Origin: Winogradskyella sediminis
GTDB lineage: Bacteria; Bacteroidota; Bacteroidia; Flavobacteriales; Flavobacteriaceae
NCBI RefSeq assembly: GCF_003387355.1
Contig: NZ_QUNH01000003.1
Coordinates: 1 to 64,000, forward strand
Length of the DNA: 64,000 nt
Direction: 5' to 3'
The translations under genes and the position numbers were made by a program. Positions 1-10,672 of this stretch are shown here, piece after piece (positions within the stretch are counted from its first letter, which is position 1; each line of letters opens with the position of its first letter). The notes under the pieces are model-generated. The model ran no database searches and was not told where the DNA came from. It saw only the letters and a program-made list of their open reading frames with translations.

Positions 1-37
1 TTTGTTATATTAATACTTTGATAGAGAAAAAATAGCT

Positions 38-127
38 ATGAATGTAAATAAGGAATTAGAATTAGCATGGAAGTTTGTAAATAATACAAATAGGAGATTA
101 ATTTTTCTTTTTAAAAATGCTATCTAA
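38..127 (+). pseudogene. Possible 5' remnant of a PIF1-like helicase/AAA ATPase gene
   Basis: A 29-codon ORF starts at ATG 38 and stops at 127. Its first 18 or so residues (NKELELAWKFVNNTNR) resemble, from memory, the N-terminus of a flavobacterial AAA/PIF1-like helicase family, where this stretch normally runs straight into a P-loop of the FLTGKAGTGKT type. Here the sequence diverges right after the NR and stops about 10 codons later, already antisense to the 3' end of the neighbouring DUF6095-like gene. The pattern would fit a deletion that removed almost all of the helicase. The ORF is short and the family match is recall rather than a search, so this is tentative. Confidence 0.3.
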
Positions 128-337
128 AATAGTATGAATTCCTAAAAATAATAAAATAAGAGCTGCAATACATATTATAAATGCAACTACGAGTAACGGT
201 ATGTAAAGAGGTTTATCGTTGTTATCTAACGCTAAATGCAATAGTGTAGGGCCACTAAACATACAAAGCAAACATAAGGCTAGACGTTTTAATCCTTTTA
301 CTAAAATATCTTTATCAGTTCTGTTATTTTCTTCCAT
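98..337 (-). CDS. DUF6095-like small inner-membrane protein
   Basis: A 79-residue protein with two hydrophobic segments (about 18-38 and 44-67), a charged N-terminus and a lysine-rich tail (FKKKN). This matches the general shape of the DUF6095 family, which in Flavobacteriaceae commonly lies directly after murQ; function is not known. Its start overlaps the 3' end of murQ by 14 bases, so the two are almost certainly co-transcribed and translationally coupled. That suggests, but does not show, a link to cell-wall recycling. Confidence 0.75.
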   Translation of the reverse strand: MEENNRTDKDILVKGLKRLALCLLCMFSGPTLLHLALDNNDKPLYIPLLVVAFIICIAALILLFLGIHTILDSIFKKKN

Positions 338-1136
338 TAGTAATGCTATGTCTTACATTCTTGTATTTATTTAAAAGAACACTGGCTTCTGCTTCTGAAA
401 TATGTAGTTCAGACATAATCATATTTATAGCTCTTTTTACTAATTTATTATTACTTAGCTGCATATCTACCATTTTATTGCCTTTCACTTTTCCTAATTG
501 AATCATTGATGCAGTTGTGATCATGTTTAAAATGAGTTTTTGAGCCGTGCCAGCTTTCATTCTTGAACTTCCAGTTAAAAATTCAGGTCCCACGGTGACT
601 TCAATTGGATACTTGGCAGTTAGTGCTAATGGGCTTTGGGAGTTACAAGTAATACAACCTGTAGTAATTCCTTGTTCATTACAATGGCGTAAAGCACTAA
701 TGACATAAGGAGTTGTACCTGAAGCAGCAATACCTATAACAACATCATTTGATGAAATATTATATTCTATTAAATCTGACCAACCTTGTGTTGTAGAATC
801 TTCTGCATTTTCTACAGCTTTTCTAATTGCTTGATCTCCTCCTGCAATTATACCAATAACGAGATTATAAGGTACACCAAATGTTGGAGGACATTCTGAA
901 GCATCAAGAATACCAAGTCGTCCACTGGTACCAGCGCCTATATAAAATAATCGTCCTCCTTTTTTTAATTTTATAACAACCTGTTCAATAAGATGTTCTA
1001 TTTGTGGAAGTGCCGTTTGCACAGCTAAAGGTACGGTAATATCTTCTTTATTTATGGAGCTAATTATCTCGCTGATAGTCATGTCTTCGAGATTTGTATA
1101 ATTTGATTCTTGTTCAGTAGTTTTTATAAAAGTCAT
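324..1136 (-). CDS. murQ: N-acetylmuramic acid 6-phosphate etherase
   Basis: Cleaves the D-lactyl ether of MurNAc-6-phosphate to give GlcNAc-6-phosphate and D-lactate, a cytoplasmic step of peptidoglycan recycling. The 270-residue protein is slightly shorter than the E. coli enzyme (about 298). It carries the SIS-domain sugar-phosphate motif AGTSGRLG (68-75), the DASECPPTFG motif with the proposed catalytic Glu81, and a second conserved glutamate at 112 (AVENAEDS). A further SIS motif IAASGTTPY follows. The C-terminal helical domain ends with ASVLLNKYKNVRHSI. It overlaps the downstream small membrane protein. No anmK or MurNAc kinase gene is visible nearby. Confidence 0.95.
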   Translation of the reverse strand: MTFIKTTEQESNYTNLEDMTISEIISSINKEDITVPLAVQTALPQIEHLIEQVVIKLKKGGRLFYIGAGTSGRLGILDASECPPTFGVPYNLVIGIIAGGDQAIRKAVENAEDSTTQGWSDLIEYNISSNDVVIGIAASGTTPYVISALRHCNEQGITTGCITCNSQSPLALTAKYPIEVTVGPEFLTGSSRMKAGTAQKLILNMITTASMIQLGKVKGNKMVDMQLSNNKLVKRAINMIMSELHISEAEASVLLNKYKNVRHSITNGRK

Positions 1137-1260
1137 GCTTTAAAGGTAATAAATAAATTTTGCAGATATTAGTATTAATATGAAGAAGAATAATCTTTGG
1201 GAATATTAATTTTATAGTTGAACGTTTATAAAAACGATGAGTATAATATTAAAATAATGC

Positions 1261-2079
1261 TTATTCTACGGTATATATTAATTCATCTACTTCCGAAAGT
1301 CTAAAATATCCATATGGATAATTATCAGGATTTGTAGTATTAATACAATTACCTCGTACTGTAGCTGGTTGAGTTTCAAACGGACCACCACCAGAATCAC
1401 CTCCTTGCTGAAGGAGTATAAACATATAATCGTAAAATTGGCTTGAAACTCCGTAGTTTCTAATTGTTACAATATCTCCAGATTCTAAATCTTCTTCCGT
1501 ATAAAATCCAAATATTTCATTTCCATCAGTAAACGTATCGTCATAAACAGATAAGGATGGTATCACTGGTATATCACTAATAAATTCAAAAAAATAATAA
1601 TTATCTATACCAAGTGGATCTGTATAGTATGCTTTAAGTTCTATATCTTCTCCTGAAAACCCACCTTCGTTATTTTGTTCAACATAATCAATGGGTACGA
1701 CAGACATTAAAGTTTCTGTAGCCGTATATATCTCGTCATTATAATTAATAACTAAGGTATACGTGTCATTTATAACTGGTAAAAAATTGTCGTTATAGTA
1801 AATCCCTGTATTTTCAGATTCGATAAAGTTAAACGTATTACCATGTGCATCTAATATCTGAACTGTAGCATCAGTAGCAGGAGGAACAACATCGTTAAAA
1901 AATGGTGCAGAGAGTGTTAATTTTATATTCTGCTCGTTTCCTGTGGTATTTTTCAAATAATTTATAGACGCTTCTATTACCAATCTGGGTTCTGCATTAT
2001 TTAGGTTAACATCAATAACATCCTCACAATTTGTAAAGAATGTTAGAAAGAAACTTATGTATAGTAGTTTTTTCATCAT
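1261..2079 (-). CDS. DUF4249 family lipoprotein
   Basis: A 272-residue protein with a lipoprotein signal (hydrophobic 5-15, then TNC with the lipidated Cys18). The body is rich in beta-strand pattern and acidic residues, typical of DUF4249, a family of surface or periplasmic lipoproteins encoded next to TonB-dependent receptors in Bacteroidota. Its ATG follows the TAA of the upstream receptor gene directly (TAAATG), so the pair forms an operon. The partner relation suggests a substrate-binding accessory role, SusD-like in logic but not in fold; the ligand is unknown. A second Met at residue 2 is an equally possible start. Confidence 0.82.
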   Translation of the reverse strand: MMKKLLYISFFLTFFTNCEDVIDVNLNNAEPRLVIEASINYLKNTTGNEQNIKLTLSAPFFNDVVPPATDATVQILDAHGNTFNFIESENTGIYYNDNFLPVINDTYTLVINYNDEIYTATETLMSVVPIDYVEQNNEGGFSGEDIELKAYYTDPLGIDNYYFFEFISDIPVIPSLSVYDDTFTDGNEIFGFYTEEDLESGDIVTIRNYGVSSQFYDYMFILLQQGGDSGGGPFETQPATVRGNCINTTNPDNYPYGYFRLSEVDELIYTVE

Positions 2080-4455
2080 TTAAAATTTGAAATTATATGA
2101 GAATGATGGTACAATCCCGAATATAGCTAATCTTGTAGCCTCATTATTCCCAGTATTTCTATTTTCACTAAAAGAAATACTTGCTGCATTTTTTCTGTTG
2201 TAAATATTATATATCCCAAAAACCCATTCCCCTTTAAACTTTTTGGTAGTATCTGGTTTAGGGTTATAATTAACAGCGATATCCAAACGATGGTAAGAGG
2301 GAAGTCTACTCGAATTTCTAGACTCATAGTTTGGAATGGTTATGTCATTGTATTGATATTGTCCATTTGGAAAAGTTGTGGGTTGACCGGTTTGGAAGAT
2401 TAGATTAGAACTAAATGACCATTTTTTGTTAAGTTCATAGCTTCCGGTAATAGAAATATCATGCGTTTTATCATACGGTGTGTTATACCATTGTCCGTTA
2501 TTAATTCCAGATTCATTAGCGGTTCTCCCAGGTGTTCTTTGTTCAGATTTTGAAAGCGTATAGGCCAACCAACCTGTAAATTTTCCTTCATTTTTTTTAA
2601 GAAGTACTTCTAAACCATAAGCTTTACCTTCTCCATTTAATATCACCTGTTCTATGGCATTGTTGGCAATTAAGTCAGCTCCATCAATGTAATCAATTCG
2701 ATTTTGAATGGTTTTATAAAAACTTTCGATTTCTAAGGAATAGGTATTATTCTTAAATGTTTTAAAATACCCAATTGCAATTTGATCTAATAATTGTGGT
2801 TCAATATATTTTCCACTTGGAGCCCAAACGTCTAGAGGTGTGGGTGAACTAGTATTAGAAAGCAAGTGTAAATATTGACTCATACGGTTGTAACTTGCCT
2901 TTACAGAAGATTTGTCATTTAATTGATATGCTACTGCTAATCTTGGTTCTAAATTTGTAAATGATTCTATAATATCACTTCGGTCATAGATATAAGTGCC
3001 ATTCGGCTCTGCTTTTTCATAAATTCCTAAGGATTCGTTATAGATAAGTGGACTGTTATCATCATACCTATTTAATTCATCTTGTCCCAAACGATGAAAC
3101 ATACTTAATCGTGCTCCATAACTAATAGACAATTTATCACTCAATTTATGTTCGGCATCGATATATATGGCATTTTCTAGAGCATATTTATCAATGAGTT
3201 TAAATGGATTAATACCAGAATTGCCATCAATTGGATTAATATCTCCAGGATTAAAATTATAATACATACTATTTAATCCATACTCTAATTTAAAATTATT
3301 ACTTATATAATGTTTAAAATCATATTTGAGGTTAAAGTTTTTTATACCAGACACCCAGTCGAAACCGACAAAGCTTAATTTTAAACCATAATAATAATCG
3401 GAGTAAATAAGTGATAGATTAGAAAATAATTGATTTGAATACAGGTGATTCCATCTAAAATTTAAAACAGAATTTCCGAATGAATTTTCGAAACTATCGG
3501 AGATTTTAAACACATCTCGACCAAAGTATCCTGATAGATAAATATTATTATTCTCATTAATATTATAGCTTAATTTAGTGTTTAAGTCGTAGAAATACGC
3601 GACGTTATCTAAGTCAAAAAGAGGTAAAAAGAGGTGTGCATAACTACTTCGTCCTCCAATGAGGAAAGAGCCTTTATTTTTTTTAATAGGCCCTTCGGCT
3701 AGTAATCTGCTAGAAATAAGTCCAATACCACCATTCATATGAAACGATTTACTATTGCCTTCTTTTTGATAAATATCTAAAACGGAAGATACACGCCCTC
3801 CGTATTTTGCTGGAATTCCTCCTTTATATAATTTTAAATCTTTAATAGCATCAGGATTAAAAACCGAGAAGAAACCAAAAAGATGTGATGAATTAAAAAT
3901 AGTAGCTTCATCTAATAGTATAAGGTTTTGATCTGCAGCACCACCTCTAACATTAAACCCAGACGAACCTTCTCCTGCATTAGTAACACCTGGTAGAAGT
4001 GTAATAGATTTTATTACATCGACTTCTCCTAAAACGACAGGCATTGTCTTTATCGTTTTAATCGATAAAGAATTGACACTCATTTGTGGTTTTTTAATGT
4101 TTAGTTTTTCTATATCTTCTGTGACTATAACTTCATCTAAACTTTCTGCAGCCTCATCTAATTTAAAATTTTTAGTAAGATTATCATTTAAAACTATAGT
4201 TTCAGAAATGGTTTTATAACCTAAATAACTTATTTGAATAACATAGGTGCCTTTAGGTAGCGTAATAGAGTAGAAGCCGTATTCGTTAGAAACTGTTCCT
4301 GTCTGTTGTGTTGGTAAAATCACATTGACACCAATTAGTGTTTCGTTACTTTGGTTATCTACTATTGTGCCACTAAGTGTAAAGTTTTCTTGTGCTTGAA
4401 ATAGGAAAGGACAGAATAAAATAACAAAAATAATTCTTTTAAAGAGTGGTAGCAT
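2080..4455 (-). CDS. TonB-dependent outer-membrane receptor with carboxypeptidase-like domain
   Basis: A 791-residue outer-membrane receptor. Residues 1-21 form a signal peptide ending FLFQAQ. About 24-105 is a carboxypeptidase-regulatory-like beta sandwich (SGTIVDNQSNETLIGVNV, YLGYKTISETI). About 125-235 is the TonB plug with INVRGG-like and LLDEATIFNSSHLFGFF segments. The rest is a 22-strand barrel ending in an aromatic residue (FSYNFKF), as expected for Bam insertion. It is co-transcribed with the DUF4249 lipoprotein, the usual pairing for import of an unidentified ligand. No sensor or anti-sigma gene is adjacent, so regulation is unclear. Confidence 0.92.
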   Translation of the reverse strand: MLPLFKRIIFVILFCPFLFQAQENFTLSGTIVDNQSNETLIGVNVILPTQQTGTVSNEYGFYSITLPKGTYVIQISYLGYKTISETIVLNDNLTKNFKLDEAAESLDEVIVTEDIEKLNIKKPQMSVNSLSIKTIKTMPVVLGEVDVIKSITLLPGVTNAGEGSSGFNVRGGAADQNLILLDEATIFNSSHLFGFFSVFNPDAIKDLKLYKGGIPAKYGGRVSSVLDIYQKEGNSKSFHMNGGIGLISSRLLAEGPIKKNKGSFLIGGRSSYAHLFLPLFDLDNVAYFYDLNTKLSYNINENNNIYLSGYFGRDVFKISDSFENSFGNSVLNFRWNHLYSNQLFSNLSLIYSDYYYGLKLSFVGFDWVSGIKNFNLKYDFKHYISNNFKLEYGLNSMYYNFNPGDINPIDGNSGINPFKLIDKYALENAIYIDAEHKLSDKLSISYGARLSMFHRLGQDELNRYDDNSPLIYNESLGIYEKAEPNGTYIYDRSDIIESFTNLEPRLAVAYQLNDKSSVKASYNRMSQYLHLLSNTSSPTPLDVWAPSGKYIEPQLLDQIAIGYFKTFKNNTYSLEIESFYKTIQNRIDYIDGADLIANNAIEQVILNGEGKAYGLEVLLKKNEGKFTGWLAYTLSKSEQRTPGRTANESGINNGQWYNTPYDKTHDISITGSYELNKKWSFSSNLIFQTGQPTTFPNGQYQYNDITIPNYESRNSSRLPSYHRLDIAVNYNPKPDTTKKFKGEWVFGIYNIYNRKNAASISFSENRNTGNNEATRLAIFGIVPSFSYNFKF

Positions 4456-4550
4456 AGTTTATAAATGATGCGTTTGAATGAGGTTGCATTTTATTCTCAA
4501 CGATTGAAATTAACATTTGTTACTCAATATTAAAAATAAATTAAATGAAT

Positions 4551-4580
4551 AAAAAAAGCTTCCGTATGGAAGCTTTTTTA
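4551..4580 (-). terminator. Rho-independent terminator after icd
   Basis: A near-perfect hairpin: AAAAAGCTTCC (4553-4563), loop GTAT, GGAAGCTTTTT (4568-4578), flanked by A/T tracts on both sides. It sits 25 bases past the icd stop on the minus strand, where the T-run follows the stem. Confidence 0.85.
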
Positions 4581-4603
4581 ACATAACATTAATCGTTAGA
4601 TCA

Positions 4604-6913
<2,310 letters not shown>

Positions 6914-6972
6914 TTACTAGTAAAGCATGGCAAATTTTAAGAAATTAATAAATAATTGCTGAAAATCTTTAT

Positions 6973-7548
6973 TTAATTTTTGATCTTAATATGAAAACTA
7001 CTTAGTAATCCAGAAATGTTTTCTTTTGAAAAAGAAGCATGTTTAATTTGATTGAAATTTGGATTGATATTGAAGTTATACGCAGATGTAAAATCGGCAT
7101 GTTCAATATTGGTGCGATCAAACGTAGAATTCTTTAAATCACATGTATTAAAAGTACCATGCTTTATTTCGGCTTCCGTGAAATCTACTTGTTGCATAGT
7201 ACATTTAGTGAATTTTGTACGATTAATTTTAAGCTGATAAAAACTACTAAGATTCAACGTGCAATCTATAAACTTAAAAGCTAATAAAAAGGCGTTACAA
7301 TTTTGAAATTGTACACCTAGGATTTTACAGGTAGTAAACGTACAATCGTTAAAAGATGTATGCACTACTTTAACGTTGCTAAAATTGCAATCTATAAAAT
7401 CACATTCTAGGAAGATAATATTTGAAAGGTCAGAGTTTTCAAAATTACAATTAATGAATCTACACTCTGTATACTCAGCCTTTGGTAGATAATGATTTGT
7501 GTATTCTTTAGAGCTAAAGTCTTTCTGGTCTATAAGTGGTAGATTCAT
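6973..7548 (-). CDS. Pentapeptide-repeat protein
   Basis: A 191-residue protein made largely of five-residue repeats with a central Phe or Leu (for example CNFENSDLSNIIF, CDFIDCNFSNV, CTMQQVDFTEAEIKHGTF), expected to fold as a right-handed quadrilateral beta helix. There is no signal peptide or membrane segment. I chose the ATG at 7548 (MNLPLIDQKDF) over an ORF start 42 bases upstream, because the extra residues are unlike the family and a near -7 motif (TATTCTTG, 7553-7560) lies between them. Similarity to Qnr/MfpA-type DNA mimics is only at the level of the repeat; function is unknown. Confidence 0.8.
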   Translation of the reverse strand: MNLPLIDQKDFSSKEYTNHYLPKAEYTECRFINCNFENSDLSNIIFLECDFIDCNFSNVKVVHTSFNDCTFTTCKILGVQFQNCNAFLLAFKFIDCTLNLSSFYQLKINRTKFTKCTMQQVDFTEAEIKHGTFNTCDLKNSTFDRTNIEHADFTSAYNFNINPNFNQIKHASFSKENISGLLSSFHIKIKN

Positions 7549-7660
7549 GAGACAAGAATACAAAACATTTTTTTGAATAAAAAATGACACGTAATATGAA
7601 AGCTTTTGGTAGGTATAAGTAGAGCTTACACTTTAGATCCCTATGTTTTCATAAAAATAA

Positions 7661-7700
7661 AAAGCCATATCACTCAGAAAATCTGTGTTGACATGGCTTT
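7661..7700 (-). terminator. Candidate terminator hairpin
   Basis: AAAGCCAT (7661-7668) pairs with ATGGCTTT (7693-7700), with partly complementary sequence between. On the minus strand the stem is followed by TTTATTTTTAT. It lies 47 bases past the small ORF 7747-7956 and is the best argument that this stretch is transcribed on the minus strand. Confidence 0.55.
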
Positions 7701-7746
7701 CATAGAAACAGTACTAACTAACATCACCTATTTAGTATTTACTAAC

Positions 7747-7956
7747 TCAGATGATTGACCAATGTCTTCTCATCGTTTTCGGCTTCAGTGTTTCCGTTTC
7801 AAATCGAAACAATTCATACCTTTCAAAATGTATTGACCTGATATTACTATGTTTCTTAGGTTTGTTTTTCTTGATGTTTTTCCTATAATCTTCAATATTA
7901 ATGAATGTTAGGTCTAAAACATTGCTCGTCCTTTTCATGTTCACTTTCGATTCCAT
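7747..7956 (-). CDS. Small basic hypothetical protein
   Basis: About 69 residues from ATG 7956; a GTG at 7977 and an ATG at 7938 are alternative starts. The product is very basic (IKKNKPKKHSN, KPKTMRRHWS), with no membrane segment or recognised domain. For: a hairpin with a T-rich tail lies just downstream, and codon usage looks acceptable. Against: no clear promoter motif, short length and no recognised relatives. It stands alone in a sparse region between the pentapeptide-repeat gene and rplS. Confidence 0.4.
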   Translation of the reverse strand: MESKVNMKRTSNVLDLTFINIEDYRKNIKKNKPKKHSNIRSIHFERYELFRFETETLKPKTMRRHWSII

Positions 7957-8239
7957 TACTTCTTCAGAGCTTTCCACATTACTAATACAGTCTACTGAGT
8001 ATACTAAATTACTAATGCTTCATGACTGCTACACAAACACTCACTTTCGTAAGTTGCTTCACAATCTCAAAAAACAACCTCAATACGTAAAGAACGAATC
8101 TTTAGTAACAATAAACATTAATCTAAAATGAATTTAGAACCAAACAAGGTTTGTTGCTTATTGTTTTACTAAATTAAAAAATATTATTGATTTTTTAGTG
8201 TTTTTAACACTTTAGATATCAACACTTTATAAACCTTGA

Positions 8240-8259
8240 TTATTAACAATTGTTAATAA
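8240..8259. repeat. 20-nt perfect palindrome
   Basis: TTATTAACAA followed by its exact reverse complement TTGTTAATAA, with no spacer. It could be a dimeric regulator site or chance in AT-rich DNA. It lies four bases from the rplS terminator and is not obviously placed before any gene. Confidence 0.6.
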
Positions 8260-8263
8260 CCCA

Positions 8264-8294
8264 AAAAAAGCCTTCTGTTTCAGAAGGCTTTTTT
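8264..8294 (-). terminator. Rho-independent terminator after rplS
   Basis: AAAAAAGCCTTCTG (8264-8277), loop TTT, CAGAAGGCTTTTTT (8281-8294): a 14-bp perfect stem with a T-run, 22 bases past the rplS stop on the minus strand. Confidence 0.9.
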
Positions 8295-8315
8295 ATTGTC
8301 ATATATAAGTTGGAA

Positions 8316-8666
8316 TTATCTTCTAACTTCTTTGATTCTTGCTTTTTTACCAGTAAGACCTCTAAAGTAGTAAATTCTAGCTCTACGTACTTTACCTCGT
8401 TTGTTTACTTCAATTTTTTGCAAAGCAGGTAAGTTGATTGGGAAGATACGCTCTACACCAATTGTTCCTGACATTTTACGGATGGTAAACGTTTCAGAAG
8501 TACCACTTCCTTTTCGTTGTAATACAACACCTCTAAAAAACTGGGTACGTACTTTTTCACCTTCTCTAATTTCGTAGTATACTGTGATTGTATCACCAGC
8601 ACTAAATTCTGGAAAGTCTTTGCGGACTACAAATTCGTCTTGTACAAATTTTACTAAAGAACTCAT
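8316..8666 (-). CDS. rplS: 50S ribosomal protein L19
   Basis: A 116-residue bL19, the usual length, located at the 30S-50S interface. Conserved landmarks are the FSAGDTITVYYEIREGEKVRTQ beta barrel, FRGVVLQRKGSG, the FTIRKMSGTIGVERIFPINLP core and the basic tail RGKVRRARIYYFRGLTGKKARIKE. It lies downstream of trmD on the same strand, the common trmD-rplS order, but a 261-base gap with its own strong promoter shows it can be transcribed alone. A terminator follows directly. Confidence 0.98.
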   Translation of the reverse strand: MSSLVKFVQDEFVVRKDFPEFSAGDTITVYYEIREGEKVRTQFFRGVVLQRKGSGTSETFTIRKMSGTIGVERIFPINLPALQKIEVNKRGKVRRARIYYFRGLTGKKARIKEVRR

Positions 8667-8739
8667 TTTATTTTATTTATAATAGTTGATTCAAAGCAAC
8701 ATTCACGATTCTCGCCAGAGGTTGGTCTAAATTGGTTTG

Positions 8740-8769
8740 CAAAATTAGTACTTTTTTGTTTATCTACAA
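8740..8769 (-). promoter_or_regulatory. Promoter of rplS
   Basis: On the minus strand TTG (8769-8767), a 19-base spacer, then TAATTTTG (8747-8740): a full match to the Bacteroidota -33/-7 consensus with ideal spacing. It predicts a leader of roughly 65-70 bases before the rplS ATG, long enough for autoregulation by L19, though I cannot define a convincing leader fold by eye. Confidence 0.75.
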
Positions 8770-8927
8770 TGCTTTGACTCTATTATTTTTTGATTAGCTA
8801 AATATAGATCGCTCAAACCTTATCTATACTTTCTACATTAGTGTTTCACAAGATATAATTTACTACGTATTCAACACAAAATCTATAGTATAGATATTTC
8901 AAAAGGTGTAAGAATGTTATTGAAGAT

Positions 8928-9605
8928 TTAATCTTTTAGTAAATCTGGTCGTCGTTCTTTTGTTCTTTTATAAGCTTGTTCTTCTCTCCATTTTTCAATC
9001 TCACCAAAGTTACCACTGAATAATACTTCTGGGACTTTCATGCCATCATATTCTCTAGGTTTTGTATATATTGGTGGTGCTAGCAGATTATCTTGAAAAG
9101 AATCGGTTAGGGCAGAAGTCTCATTTCCTAAAACACCAGGAATTAATCGGATTACCGAATCGCATAACACCGCAGCTCCTAATTCTCCTCCAGATAATAC
9201 GTAATCTCCAATGGAGATTTCTCGTGTAATAAATTTATCTCTTACACGTTGATCTACTCCTTTATAATGTCCGCAAAGAATAATAATATTTTCTTTTAAA
9301 GAGGTTTGGTTAGCAATACTTTGGTTAAGTTGCTCACCATCTGGTGTCATATAAATAATGTCGTCGTAGTGACGTTCTTTTTGCAATTTAGAAATGCATT
9401 TATCTATTGGTGCAATGGTCATTACCATACCTGCACCACCTCCAAATTGGGTGTCATCCACAGATTTATAGCCACCTGTGGCATAATCTCTTAAATTATG
9501 AAAATGAACTTCTACTAAACCAGCTTCTATAGCTCGTTTTAATATTGAAGCTTCAAACGGACTTTTTAAGAGTTCTGGTAATACGGTTATGATATCTATA
9601 CGCAT
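8928..9605 (-). CDS. trmD: tRNA (guanine-N1)-methyltransferase
   Basis: Methylates G37 of tRNAs with a G at position 36, using SAM, and so prevents frameshifting. The product is 225 residues from ATG 9605 ([13 protein letters not shown]), the typical TrmD start. The trefoil-knot SPOUT fold is shown by [42 protein letters not shown] and the tail [18 protein letters not shown] longer ORF begins 24 bases upstream but its first codons overlap a -7 element (9627-9634), so the shorter start is preferred. It is followed by rplS on the same strand. Confidence 0.97.
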   Translation of the reverse strand: MRIDIITVLPELLKSPFEASILKRAIEAGLVEVHFHNLRDYATGGYKSVDDTQFGGGAGMVMTIAPIDKCISKLQKERHYDDIIYMTPDGEQLNQSIANQTSLKENIIILCGHYKGVDQRVRDKFITREISIGDYVLSGGELGAAVLCDSVIRLIPGVLGNETSALTDSFQDNLLAPPIYTKPREYDGMKVPEVLFSGNFGEIEKWREEQAYKRTKERRPDLLKD

Positions 9606-9626
9606 GATTAATTTTTGTATGGTTTG

Positions 9627-9634
9627 CAAAGATA
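9627..9634 (-). promoter_or_regulatory. -7 promoter element of trmD
   Basis: TATCTTTG on the minus strand, matching TAnnTTTG. Transcription would begin near 9621, leaving a leader of about 16 bases before ATG 9605. This supports the shorter TrmD start. Confidence 0.55.
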
Positions 9635-9740
9635 TGTTTAATTCATGTATTTTTTAGTTGGACTTATATCGAAGTACTAAGAGGATATATAAATTAATAA
9701 TATTTATAAGATAGAATGTTTTAAATAAACCTTTTCACAA

Positions 9741-9772
9741 AAAAATCCGTAATAAGGATTACGGATTTTTTT
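9741..9772 (-). terminator. Rho-independent terminator after the coiled-coil protein gene
   Basis: AAAAATCCGTAAT (9741-9753), loop AAGG, ATTACGGATTTTT (9758-9770): a 13-bp perfect stem with T-tracts, 25 bases past the stop at 9797 on the minus strand. Confidence 0.88.
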
Positions 9773-9796
9773 ATTACACATATTAGAGATGTTTTC

Positions 9797-10405
9797 TTAA
9801 GATTTCTGCTTATTTAATTCATCTTGTAACTGACGTCTTACTTTTTGCTCGCGCTCTAATGCCGTACGTCTGTGTTCTTCAAACTCAGACTCTACTTCTT
9901 CCAGTTTGTGTTTGGCTTCACGGGTTGCAGAATTACTACCTTTAAATTTATAGATAAAAAATAATAACAAGGCTAGCAAACCACCAATAATACTCCACAT
10001 TAAAATTTTGTAGCTCGCTTTGTTTGTTTGTATTCCAAATAGTGAAATGTTGTCTTTTTCATCATTTGTAGCATTTAAGGTAGATTCCGTATTGGCCAAA
10101 TTGCTTTTTAAACTTTCAATTTCTTTGGCCTGTGATTTTACGATGGCTTTAGTGTCTTCTAAATCTTTATGAACTGCTTTTAAAGAATCTAAGGTATGCG
10201 CTTTTAAAGCATATAACCATGTTTTTTTGACGGTTTTGTAATCTTGCCAACTATTAGAGCGTCTAATTACAAATTCAAATTGATTATCTATAGTACCACT
10301 ATTAAGAGATAATTTCTCTTCTTGTTGGTCATTGGTTTGCGCGATTACTGTTTGAAAACTAAATGTAACTAAAAGAATTACAGTAACTTTTGTTAAGAAT
10401 TTCAT
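9797..10405 (-). CDS. Exported coiled-coil protein with one membrane segment
   Basis: A 202-residue protein with a signal peptide (1-22, ending TVIAQ), a periplasmic coiled coil (about 72-112), a transmembrane helix (133-153) and a second, strongly charged coiled coil at the C-terminus (160-200). Proteins of this shape next to trmD in flavobacteria are often labelled tRNA (guanine-N1)-methyltransferase, which nothing in this sequence supports; I think that label is carried over from the neighbour. It has its own strong terminator and is likely transcribed alone. Role unknown; a membrane scaffold is possible. Confidence 0.85.
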   Translation of the reverse strand: MKFLTKVTVILLVTFSFQTVIAQTNDQQEEKLSLNSGTIDNQFEFVIRRSNSWQDYKTVKKTWLYALKAHTLDSLKAVHKDLEDTKAIVKSQAKEIESLKSNLANTESTLNATNDEKDNISLFGIQTNKASYKILMWSIIGGLLALLLFFIYKFKGSNSATREAKHKLEEVESEFEEHRRTALEREQKVRRQLQDELNKQKS

Positions 10406-10624
10406 CTTAGAGATAATTTTGGTTGAGTTAGATTAATTGGTTGCCAAGATAATAATTTTATGAGTATATCATATACAAATTACCAAACAAATAGCCTCTG
10501 TTTGTAAAAGGCATTTAATATACGATAGAAACTATTGTTTAGATGTTGACACCTTTATAGAACCAATTTGTTTATTGTTGCTATGTCATTAATTCACTAG
10601 AAATCATAACGCTAAAAATCAAAA

Positions 10625-10657
10625 AAAATCTTGCCCTGAGACAAGATTTTATTTTTT
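10625..10657 (-). terminator. Terminator after gapdh
   Basis: AAAATCTTG (10625-10633), loop CCCTGAGA, CAAGATTTT (10642-10650), with A/T runs on both sides. It lies 16 bases past the gapdh stop on the minus strand. Confidence 0.8.
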
Positions 10658-10672
10658 CTTTTTCAGAATGTT

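Larger units (their letters stand above)
7978..8315. other. Intergenic region without a supported gene
   Basis: 338 bases between the small ORF and rplS. It holds a 20-nt perfect palindrome (8240-8259), the rplS terminator (8264-8294), an imperfect direct repeat around AACACTTTA (about 8208 and 8221) and a small CAAAC/GTTTG hairpin near 8140-8155. Short ORFs here have no coding character. Confidence 0.7.

Noticed and set aside
7901-8131. 76-codon plus-strand ORF
   Set aside because: Antisense to the small basic ORF and running into AT-rich DNA without coding character.
8667-8739. L19-autoregulatory leader in the rplS 5' region
   Set aside because: A leader of suitable length exists but I could not derive a convincing conserved fold by eye.
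9797-10405. tRNA (guanine-N1)-methyltransferase label
   Set aside because: The protein is a signal peptide, coiled coils and one membrane helix, with no methyltransferase motif. The label would come from the neighbouring trmD.
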